This document shows positions 55,822 to 64,000 of a DNA stretch of 64,000 nt, in pieces. Position 1 is the first letter of the stretch. Every line of letters starts with the position of its first letter. The translations under genes were made by a program, and so were the position numbers. The notes under the pieces were generated by a model. That model worked only from the letters and a program-made list of their open reading frames with translations, was not told where the DNA came from and ran no database searches. The DNA is from Myxocyprinus asiaticus (taxonomy: Eukaryota; Chordata; Actinopteri; Cypriniformes; Catostomidae), in contig NC_059365.1 in the NCBI RefSeq assembly GCF_019703515.2, forward strand, positions 39,074,001-39,138,000, given 5' to 3'.

Positions 55822-56670
55822 TCAGGGGAATTCGCGAGGGGGGGCTGTCGCGAGGAGCGTGAGGTCCGAGAACCATGTCTGGGTGGGCCAGTAGGGTGCT
55901 AACAGGATGACCTGCTCCTCGTCCTCCCTGACCTTGCACAGGGTCTGTGCAAGTAGGCTCACTGGGGGAACCGCATATTTGCATAGTCCTGGGGGCCAGC
56001 TGTGTGCCAGCGTGTCTATACCGAGGGGTGCCTCAGTCAGGGCGTACCAAAGCGGGCAGTGGGAGGACTCCCAGGAAGCAAACAGGTCTACCTGTGCTCG
56101 ACCGAATCGACTCCAAATCAGCTGGACCACCTGGGGGTGGAGTCTCCACTCTCCCCTTAGTGTAACCTGTTGTGACAGCGCATCCGCTGCGGTGTTGAGG
56201 TCGCTTGGGATGTGAGTGGCTCTCAGTGACTTGAGGTGCTGCTGAATCCAGAGGAGGAGACGGAGTTGTGACATGCAACGGGAGCGTAGGCTCTGAGACA
56301 AGCCAGCGGTCTCATCCGAGAGCCCGACTGGGGCAAGCAAGCCTGCTGAGGAATGGGAGGTCCGTGGGGGGATACCCGGCGGAGGTGCTCCTATTGAGGT
56401 CCCCAAATCGCTCCCAGTGCTAACCGTCGCGGCCTCATACCCATAGGTAGAAGGACCAAGGCTGGGAGCTGCTGGGGTGGCTTGCTTTCTCACAAAGGCA
56501 AGCTGCGACCGCAACGTTGCCATGGTCATGTTCTCGCAGTGAGGACAAGACCCATCCACAAATGATGTCTCCGCATGGGCAGCGCCCAGACACGTAAGAC
56601 AGCGACCGTGGCCATCAGAAGCCAAGAGATAATGACCACAACCAGGAATAACACACAAACGGAAAGGCAT
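55822..56670 (-). CDS. Gag-RNase H in-frame fusion of DIRS D
   Basis: From the ATG at 56,670 (MPFRLCVIPGCGHYLLASDG) there are 282 codons. Residues 1 to about 150 are gag: a Cys/His pattern (CLTCLGAAHAE..CPHCE), then a Pro/Ser-rich stretch. At about LSDETAGLSQSLRSRCMSQL the sequence switches, in frame, to the distal RNase H and pol tail (RATHIPSDLNTAADALSQQ, GRAQVDLFASWESSHCPLW, SLLAQTLCKVREDEEQVILL). RT and the RNase H catalytic Asp/Glu motifs are missing, so no polymerase activity is expected. What the fusion does, if anything, is unknown. Confidence 0.75.
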   Translation of the reverse strand: MPFRLCVIPGCGHYLLASDGHGRCLTCLGAAHAETSFVDGSCPHCENMTMATLRSQLAFVRKQATPAAPSLGPSTYGYEAATVSTGSDLGTSIGAPPPGIPPRTSHSSAGLLAPVGLSDETAGLSQSLRSRCMSQLRLLLWIQQHLKSLRATHIPSDLNTAADALSQQVTLRGEWRLHPQVVQLIWSRFGRAQVDLFASWESSHCPLWYALTEAPLGIDTLAHSWPPGLCKYAVPPVSLLAQTLCKVREDEEQVILLAPYWPTQTWFSDLTLLATAPPREFP

Positions 56671-56924
56671 CTTTAAAAAAACGTTCTGTGTGTGCCGCTC
56701 TTTTAGAAGAAAATATACTCTTTTAGAATATACTCTTTTTGTTCTAGTTATTTCTGCCGAAGCGCCCAGGGGCTTTCTCTGCACTGCACCGGGGCAGAGG
56801 GGGAGAAGCCGCTGAAATGCGCTGTAGAATCCAGCAGAGGATGTGAATGAGAATCGCGGAGAATTCAGCTCAATGAATAGAACCTCTCGGCTCCGAAGAG
56901 AAAATCTGAATGAGTGGTTGCATA

Positions 56925-57085
56925 CCAGCTCCTTTTATACCCGTATGTCCAGGGAAGTGGCATGCAAATTCCACTCGCCAATTCCCATTGGCCTTTTTTC
57001 AAAGATCAGATGTGTTTGGGGCTCCCAAGTGTGACCCCTAGTGTCATTACATTGACACAATGTCAAGTGAGTGACAGATAGGGAA
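56925..57085 (-). promoter_or_regulatory. DIRS D 5' terminal repeat and TATA promoter
   Basis: On the minus strand GGGTATAAAAGGAGCTGG (about 56,943-56,926) lies about 260 bp before the gag ATG. The outer repeat includes GTCACTCACTTGACATTGTG. This is the likely element promoter. Confidence 0.6.
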
Positions 57086-57089
57086 ATGT

Positions 57090-57245
57090 AGTTAAGGGTA
57101 TCAAAAATAGTTTTTTACTAGAAATTAAATTTTTGATATCAATAATGTTTTCTGTGAGTAATGATGTAATTTACGATATCAAGAATTAACACTTTTACTA
57201 ATGCAAAATTTAATTACTGAGAGCAAAAAATAACACTTTGTTTTT
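57090..57245. repeat. Degenerate ACTAGT/GATATC repeat array, site 2
   Basis: TTTTTTACTAGAAATTAAAT, then TTTTGATATCAATAATG, TTTACGATATCAAGAATTAA and TTTTACTAATGCAAAAT words. Same family as 59,130-60,062. Confidence 0.6.
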
Positions 57246-57669
57246 TACAGTAACTGTCTTACTGTAATAATGAAATGACTGCATAAAAAAAAAAAAAAAA
57301 AGGAAAAAGGAAATAACTGGACACATTATGATAATGAGAATATTGATTAAAAAAAGTACTTAATTATGGTCCAAAAAGCATTCTTAATTTTATTTATGCA
57401 AATCTGTAAGATTTTTATATTATCATAACATGATAAGATTTTTTTTAAACATTTTTTGTCTTGTGATTTTGGGTTGAAACATGCTTTTTTTGTTTTTTTT
57501 TTTTTTTGTGCTTTGGAATTTCTTGTGCTGAATTTGTGAAACATCTTATACATAAAGTGACTTTTGGGTTCTGATCATTTAGCATGAAGCAGACATTATG
57601 CTGATTTCATCATCTGACGTGTGAAACTCTATATTCTGGGAAATGCAACTTAAATAAATACAGAAATTC
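57246..57669. other. AT-rich spacer beyond the ppp3ca 3' end
   Basis: Poly-A and poly-T runs (57,284-57,301 and about 57,484-57,508). No feature recognised. Confidence 0.5.
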
Positions 57670-58450
57670 CAAAAGGTTCATGCATATTTTATTCAAGAGT
57701 AAAAAAAGAGATTTGTCCCATAGGGCATGCTCACACTGTCTGTATTGTAGATCAGGAAATCATGATGCTCAAAATGAAGCTCCAGAAAAAAATACAAGAT
57801 ATAGAATCACAAAGAACCCATGAAAGTTTTCATTATTCATAAAGTAAAGCACGAGCAACCAAAACAAGGATGAGGCAAAGTGGAATAAACCAGCAGAACT
57901 CTTAATAATAATAATCATAATCATAAATAATCAGCATATTGTTTAGAATAATGATCAGAATATACTTCTCCTTAAAAATGTGAGACACATTAAGGTGTGT
58001 CCATATTCGATTTACATTTGACATAACCATGCAGTCATGCTTTGGCAGCCCGGATGTCATTTCACAGAATTATATGTTCCTTCACACTACTAGATAACTT
58101 CTGTACATCAATTAAATAAGAAACGCAAAAGCGCAAGGTTTAACACCTCATTGGAGCTTAATTACCTGTACAGCAATGTAAACAAACAAACAATAAATAA
58201 GTAAATAGCTTGAATTAAATAAAAATAAAAACATGAAAATAAGCAATAACAAAAAACGTTCCTTAAAAATATACGGCATTTATATACAAAATAAACTCCC
58301 ATGAATTATGCGTAGCTGGAAATCTGTTCAGTCTAGTGCACCTGTACAGGACAAGGACCTGTTTGAAACCACACATTGTCACAAAGATCTGTTTGAAGTC
58401 TCACATATCCACAATTGCCTAACACAATCCCTAGGTCACATCACCTCCCT

Positions 58451-58486
<36 letters not shown>

Positions 58487-59129
58487 AATATTCCCTTCGT
58501 TCTGCTATGGAACGGAGGGAGAAGAGGTGGGAAATTGTCAGACTCTGCGGGACACAGGGAGTACTGCCATAGCAACTGCGGCACGACGTGACAACACCGG
58601 ATTTACACAATGCAGCAAGCACTCAGCTGAACAGCATGAGGGGCATTACGAGAAATTAATTGCGAATTAATCATAATAATCTGTGTGAAGTTAATTTTTG
58701 TAATATTGGTTTTGCTTTTCCTTCCATTTACATGTTTCCATTGATCATGGTATAAATATTGGGGGGTTGTACTCGCTCCCCCATCCCCCCCTGGAATCTA
58801 CGCCCCTGGGCTATACTGTATATTGAGTACTAGTAGTAAAACATAGAACTGCAAGAGAATTTTAAAGTAAATGGTTTCAAGCACCTCACACACACACTTA
58901 CATAAACACAAACATACATTCCTCTCATTGAGAATAAATACAGCAGTAGCCTTGTGTTATAGTTTCCACAGCAGGCCTGGAAAAAGAACAGTAAACATTC
59001 GTGAAAACCTACTTAAAATTATATAACACATTTTGCCCCCACACACACTGACATACAGTGCAAACACACATAAATAAGCATCTTTTCATACAAAGCAACT
59101 ATTGCAAGCCCTTTCTAAATTTAATCGTG

Positions 59130-60062
59130 TGCCGGATATGAATTATACAGTAGATACAGTTTTCACTAATTAAAATGATCATTCTTGAGATCAGTAATTA
59201 GGTTTGCAATAGCACATTCTTGGTATAAAAAATGACGTCATTACTCACGGAAATACCAATTCTTAAAAACTGAATTTCAACAAGTAAAACACATAAGTAC
59301 TGAAAACATAGTCACTGCATTTTTACTAGTAAAATTTCACAATTATCTGTCAATCACTCTGCTTAAAACACAGATATCTACCAAGAATTTCTTACTAGCT
59401 GAAATTCAAACTACACATACAGTATCAGCTTAATAGTAAAAATAATTCATTTTTGATATCAATAATTACATTCTTACTAGTGCAATTGCCTATTCTGATT
59501 TCAACAACTGAATGACAACTAGTAAACATGTTCATTTTTGATATATTTTTTTTTCCTCTAGTGGCAATGTTAATTTCAGATATCTTAAATCTTTCATTAC
59601 TCTTCCATTTATTGATATCTGAAATCCATTCCCAGATATCTGAAATACCAAATCTACTATGTTGAAATAAACATACAAATATTAAAAAAAGAGTATTTTT
59701 ACTAGTTGTAATTTCATTTTTGATATCAGGAATGGATTTGTACACTAGTAACATTATTGTTATCAAAAAATTGTATTATCTGTAATTGGGTTTTGAATAG
59801 ACAGATAATTGTGAAATTCTACTAATGAAAATGCAGTTACAGATTGCAAACACTATGTTTTTTACTAGTTGCAATTACACTTTCGATATCAAGAATGGAT
59901 ATTCCCGCTAGTCATTTTGACATTTTGATATCAAGAGTTAACATTTTTACTATTGCAAACCTAATTATTGATATCATAAATTAAAAAAGCGTTTTACTAG
60001 TAGTAATTTCATTTATGATATCAAGAATTTGCATTTTAACTAGGGAAATTGAATTGTACATA
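59130..60062. repeat. ACTAGT/GATATC alternating repeat array, site 3
   Basis: Blocks alternate between TTTACTAGT(T/A)GxAATT and CATTTTTGATATCAAGAATT, spaced 30-50 bp, at least ten times. Clear units lie at 59,450-59,560, 59,695-59,760 and 59,865-60,055. Both hexamers are palindromes. Divergence among units is high. It lies within the presumed ppp3ca 3' UTR. Confidence 0.75.
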
Positions 60063-60700
60063 TCTTTAGTTCATATCCTGCACATGATTTATGTTGAAAT
60101 GGCTTGCACAAAGCAACAGGAAATGCCCTTTGTTCATATTTACTTTACAAAGCCCATATCCCATCATGCAACTCTCACGCAATCAATCATTCCCAACTGA
60201 AAACATGGGCGAATTCCAATGTGAAAGTGAGTATCACTTTGCCCTACTCACTGTGAAGGGCAGAGCTCTTGAAATGAGTACTATGAAGGGAGGAGGGCAT
60301 TCTTGTCACCTACACACATCACTGCACGTATAATTTTGAATCGTAATCTTAACTTGATAACGTAGCAGCAAAATTCTGGTTTTTAGCTGTAAAGATTGTT
60401 GTGGCAAGTAAAATAATTTTTTTTTGTGTCTGTCAATCAAATTTATTTCAACTTGTGTCTATGTATGGCACTTGATAAAAACAAAAAATATGTAAGGGAT
60501 ATTTCCCATTGGGTTTACATAGGTTTAAATCCCAGGTAATATCTCAAATAAATTATCTCAGGTTTCGGAATGAATCATGAGGATACAGATCTCCTTAAGA
60601 GGACAGGGAGAGAATTTATTTTCTGAAATAGTTTTGCGTTCCCTCGCAATATATTTTGCATTCCCTCGCAATAGCTTTATTCATCCCTTACGAAAATTAA

Positions 60701-60756
60701 CCATGGTTTTACTACAGTAATCATAGTTGAACTATGATTACTGAAGTAAAACCATG
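60701..60756. repeat. Short near-perfect hairpin
   Basis: CATGGTTTTACTACAGTAAT, then CATAGTT (60,702-60,728) pairs with AACTATGATTACTGAAGTAA, then AACCATG (60,730-60,756). The surroundings (60,790-60,900) contain more ACCATGGTTTTA words, typical of a decayed fish MITE. Confidence 0.75.
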
Positions 60757-61374
60757 ACCACAAAATTGTAAATGTAAATGATTTGTAAATGATTTTATTA
60801 CACTACTGATGGTTACACTATAGCAAACCTGCAGTAACCATGTAACCATTTTTGTGGTAAGAACCATGGTTTTAAAATCCATGATACATGTAAAATCCAT
60901 GAAACTAACCATGCTTTTTGACAGAAATTTTTTATTACCATAGTTTTGGATTTCCTGTATTATGACTATTTTTTTTAAAAATATGGTTACTGCATGTACC
61001 CTTCACTAACGGCTTTGCGTTAAGGCCCTTAATGAAGGGACTCAGTTGCTCACTTTCATTTGGAACAACCCTTCAAGTTGCGTCTTCTTCTCGGAGTGCC
61101 CATCAAGGGTGCAAAAATGCTGTTTGGAATTCACCCATGATCTTCTCCAGCCCTTATGAATATCTTTGCATTCTTGTTCTGAATAGAGACGCATCCCTTC
61201 TGTCCGTCTCAAATTTGTTGTTGAGGCCGCTGAACACCAAGCAGGGAGTTCGGTCTAAATATATCGCATAATCCATCTGCTACACAGACAGTAGCACTGA
61301 AAATGAGGGGAGAATTGCATAATGGGAGAAGGAGCAGGGGTGAGCAAGGGACTGGACGAGGAGGATGAGATGAA

Positions 61375-61553
61375 TCACTGAATATTGCTGTTGTCATCCG
61401 TGCCGTTGGATTCGGCAATGTTCATCTTGCCCATGGAGAGCCCCACACTGTTGACCACATCTCGGCGAGGGGGCATGCGCTCGTTTATACGGTCCAGACC
61501 CTTCGCCTCCTCGAAACTGGTGATCTTGTGCTGTGGAGAAAAGCCACGGATAG
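61375..61553 (-). CDS. ppp3ca: Calcineurin A alpha catalytic subunit, terminal coding exon
   Basis: Calcineurin is the Ca2+/calmodulin-activated Ser/Thr phosphatase that dephosphorylates NFAT. This exon encodes the C-terminal tail. After the acceptor CTCTTAG, two bases complete an Ala codon, then 58 residues and TGA (61,377-61,375). [19 protein letters not shown] continues into [12 protein letters not shown], the autoinhibitory segment that blocks the active site without calmodulin. The ending [11 protein letters not shown] matches the alpha isoform (SNIQ terminus); beta and gamma end differently. The segment between ([16 protein letters not shown]) differs from mammals. Other exons lie beyond the window on the plus side. 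Confidence 0.93.
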
Positions 61554-61554
61554 C

Positions 61555-61556
<2 letters not shown>

Positions 61557-61615
<59 letters not shown>

Positions 61616-61622
61616 GAGAGAG
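61557..61622. repeat. (GA)n microsatellite forming the ppp3ca acceptor tract
   Basis: About 30 GA units on the plus strand, hence (CT)n on the ppp3ca strand. It ends within 3 bases of the acceptor AG (61,555-61,554). Confidence 0.95.
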
Positions 61623-62850
61623 AAAGAAGAGGAACAGTCACCAAGTATGCATGGGCACAATATAAAAAGGAGAACCACACATACTTACACACAAATACTT
61701 ACACAAACAAACACTAATAGACAGACAACAAGTGTCTACAAATTTGCTACACACATCACAAAGTTTACTGTGAACTCTCAACACATACAGAATGGTGTAT
61801 ACTTTATCATGATATACATACACAAAACCTGTCAAAAACATTGTCCACGTCACATTTCATTCCAAAATCAAAATAAGATATTGTAAAAAAATATTAATTA
61901 AAACAAAGCCTATTTTTTAGGAACAATACGATTTTTTGCATTGTGACAATATTTTGAAATTACTTTGGCAATTGAGCTTATTTTTTCACCAAATTTTTGT
62001 TACTGTAATGCAGAGAAAATACTTGGATATTATATAAATTGTAAAGTATTTAAAACACAATGATTGCATTTGTTGTTTAATTAATGCTGATTTAAATTTT
62101 AAAAAATGTTGTATTTCAGTAATTTTGTTTGTAATACAGTATAATGTCATTCTAAAGTGAATCTAAAGAGAATCACCACTGACAATAATGAGAATTACAA
62201 TAGTCCCTAAAGTAAAATATTCAGATGCATAACAGTAATTTGGATTTAGGGGTGGAAATGTGCTAAAATGGAAATGTGTGAAAATAATGTAAAATCTTAT
62301 TTATTTTTTTTCTTTTCTTTTGATTTTGGGGTGAAATATACAATACACACATCTCTTTATTTCAAACACTCTACTGGTCCACTTATAGTCACATAATAGG
62401 CACAAAGTAATAGTACTTCACAACCACACACACACACACGCTATAGGTGTACAGGGGAACAGCTGTGGCGACGATAATGGAAGTTACAGCTTATCAATTT
62501 TCACACACCCAGATCTCTTCAAAAACCTCACAAGGGATCAATGGCACAGCCAATGTTTCCATTAGAAAACAAACCCATTTCACCAGCATCAAAAATCAGT
62601 TTATGTGTGTATCTTCACACATGTTCTTTTATGTAAATTTGAATGGTTTTATAACACTCAGATCTGTTCTGATGGAAACATGATAGAGCTTCATACCACA
62701 GTCAGAGATGATGTGAGAGCCTCTCTTGGGTTTGTTCTCACAAAAGCTTTTAAAGACATTTCTCTGTATCATTGTGTGTTCTATCCTGTTGAAAAGATCA
62801 GCATAGCTGGGCGCCACCATATGTTGTGTTTTGGTTTCTGACTTCCAGAT
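61623..62850. other. ppp3ca intron sequence, no feature recognised
   Basis: AT-rich, with a (CA)n run near 62,427. No exon matching the short alternative calcineurin A exon was seen here. Confidence 0.5.
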
Positions 62851-62869
62851 GCTGGTACTACCAACTTCA

Positions 62870-64000
62870 CTAGAGAATACCATTTTGGTCGACTACCTTC
62901 TTAACTTGCTTGACCAGCAAGACTTCCCTGATAAACCAGCTTCACCAGAAATACCAAGTTGGTCGGCTAACTTTTTAAGTAGCTTAACCAGCAAGATTTC
63001 CCTGGTCAACCAGCTTCTCCAGAAAGACGATGCTGGTCGACTACCTTCTTAACTAAACCAGCTTCACCAGAAATGCCATGCTTGTCGATTAGCTTCTTAA
63101 CTAGCTTAACCAGCAACATTTTCCTGGTTAACTAGCTTCATCAGAAAGACCATGCTGGATGACTTGCTTCTTAACTAAACCAGCTTCACCAAAAATACCA
63201 TGCTGGTCCACCTGCTTCTTGACTAGCTTGCCCAGCAACATTTCCCCGGTGAACCAGCATCACCAGAAAGACAATGCTGATCGACTAGCTTCTAAAATAA
63301 ACCAGCTTCACCAGAAACAATATGTTGGTCACATAGCTTCTGAACTAGGTTCACTGGCAAGTCTTCTTCGGTCAACCAGCTTCAACAGAAATACCATGCT
63401 CGTCGTCTAGTTTATTGACTAGCTTAACTAGCAAGATTTCCCTGGTCTACCAGCTTCACCAAAAAGACTGTGCTGGTCGACTACCTTCTTAACTAAACAA
63501 GCTTAACCAGAAATACCATGATGTTCGATTTGCTGCTTGACTAGCTTAACCAGCAAGATTTTCCTGGTCAACCAGCATCACCAGAAAGACCATGCTGATC
63601 GACTAGCTTCTTAACTAGTTTGATCAGCAAGACTTCCCTGCTAAACCAGCTTCTCTAGAAATGCCATGCTGGTCAACTAGTTTCTTAACTAGCTTAACCA
63701 GCAATACTTCCCTGGTCAACCAGCTTCACCAGAAAGACCATGCTGTTCGTCTCCCTTCTAAAATAAACAAACTTCGCCAGAAAAACTATGTTGATCGACT
63801 AGTTTCTGAACTAGGTTATCTGGCAAGGCTTCCTCAGTAAACCAGCTTCACCAGAAATACCATGCTGGTCACCTAGTGTATTGACTAGCTTAACCAGCAA
63901 GATTTCCTTGTTCAAACAGCTTCACCAGAAAGACCATGCTGATCAACTAGCTTCTTACCTAAACCAGCTTCACCAGAAATACCTTGCTGGTTGACTATCT
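62870..64000. repeat. AACCAGCTTCACCAGAAA minisatellite, open at window end
   Basis: About 17 units keyed on CCAGCTTCACCAGAAATACC, then ATGCTGGTCGACTAGCTTCT, then TAACTAGCTTAACCAGCAAG. Spacing between CAGAAA words alternates mainly between about 48 and 72-75 bp, i.e. multiples of about 24 bp. The array continues past the window edge. No ORF through it is conserved. Confidence 0.92.

Larger units (their letters stand above)
53720..57085 (-). mobile_element. DIRS-like retrotransposon D, internal-deletion derivative
   Basis: Minus-strand element. The 5' terminal repeat (57,085-56,930) contains CTAGGGGTCACACTTGGG and a TATAAAAGGAGC promoter. A gag-RNase H fusion ORF follows (56,670-55,822), then a recombinase ORF (55,577-54,720), a 3' non-coding region, and a terminal hairpin at 53,720-53,894 next to an inverted copy of the outer 5' repeat (53,895-53,955). 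RT and half of RNase H are deleted. Both remaining ORFs are open, so it could move using enzymes supplied by full elements. Confidence 0.85.
57670..61374 (-). other. ppp3ca: Probable ppp3ca 3' UTR and repeats within it
   Basis: Non-coding sequence downstream of the ppp3ca stop. A reverse-strand AATAAA is at 57,693-57,688, after which a 3' UTR of about 3.7 kb would end. Calcineurin A mRNAs are known for long 3' UTRs, so this is plausible but unproven; nearer signals may be used. It includes a (CA)n run (58,458-58,484), the ACTAGT/GATATC array and a hairpin at 60,701-60,756. Confidence 0.4.

Noticed and set aside
62870..64000. CRISPR-like array
   Set aside because: Units are contiguous minisatellite repeats without unique spacers, in a vertebrate genome.

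Overview
This window reads as euchromatic teleost DNA, most likely from a cyprinid-type fish. That assignment is inference: it rests on a fish-type STING C-terminal tail, a calcineurin A terminal exon, abundant DIRS-like tyrosine-recombinase retrotransposons, Tc1-like elements, a 5S-rRNA-derived SINE and palindromic MITEs of a kind common in carp and zebrafish relatives. Nothing looks bacterial or viral. Host coding sequence is a small fraction; transposable elements (TEs) fill most of the rest.

Two host genes are visible, both on the minus strand. (1) A complete STING gene (sting1/tmem173) runs from an ATG at 21,195 to a stop at 1,973. It has six coding exons and five GT-AG introns whose phases join into one open 406-codon frame. 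The four membrane segments, the cyclic-dinucleotide pocket residues and the fish tail (pLxIS-like and PxExxD motifs) can all be read. Its introns hold a L1-like LINE, two DIRS-like fragments or elements, a 57-bp minisatellite, hairpin MITEs and a solo LTR. (2) The last coding exon of calcineurin A alpha (ppp3ca), carrying the autoinhibitory segment, lies at 61,553-61,375, with a probable long 3' UTR down to about 57,670. Its 3' splice site abuts a (CT)n microsatellite.

Layout. 1-1,430: decayed DIRS plus a MITE arm. 1,973-21,195: sting1 with its TE-filled introns. 21,200-24,170: unassigned sequence with one unrecognised 140-codon ORF and a TATA/CCAAT-like site facing sting1. 24,173-27,160: Tc1 remnant, DIRS RT/RNase H fragment, LINE fragment. 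27,162-36,108: a nested retrotransposon stack that can be ordered by its target-site duplications. An old Gypsy element (TSD GACCT) was hit by a 1.83-kb LTR-like element (TSD CGGT), and a younger Gypsy element (TSD CAGAC) sits at its 3' edge. That younger element is itself split by an inverted second copy of the 1.83-kb element. The younger Gypsy has a SCAN-like gag and the order gag-PR-IN-RT-RH, i.e. it is Gmr1-like. 36,109-41,334: AT-rich spacer with microsatellites, a MITE half and a DIRS terminal fragment. 41,348-48,995: a second, apparently full-length L1-like element with a 13-bp TSD, carrying a 5S SINE and a complete Tc1-like element with an intact DD34E transposase. 49,050-57,090: a duplicated spacer and two DIRS elements; one is an internal-deletion derivative with an in-frame gag-RNase H fusion and an open tyrosine recombinase. 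57,090-64,000: ppp3ca 3' end, unusual ACTAGT/GATATC-rich repeats, and a minisatellite that runs off the window end.

The host genes share no operon-like logic. The recurring theme is insertion into insertion, inside and between two immune/signalling genes. The DIRS element in sting intron 3 carries its own TATA promoter antisense to the gene. All coordinates and motif matches were read by eye; no alignment or database search was run.
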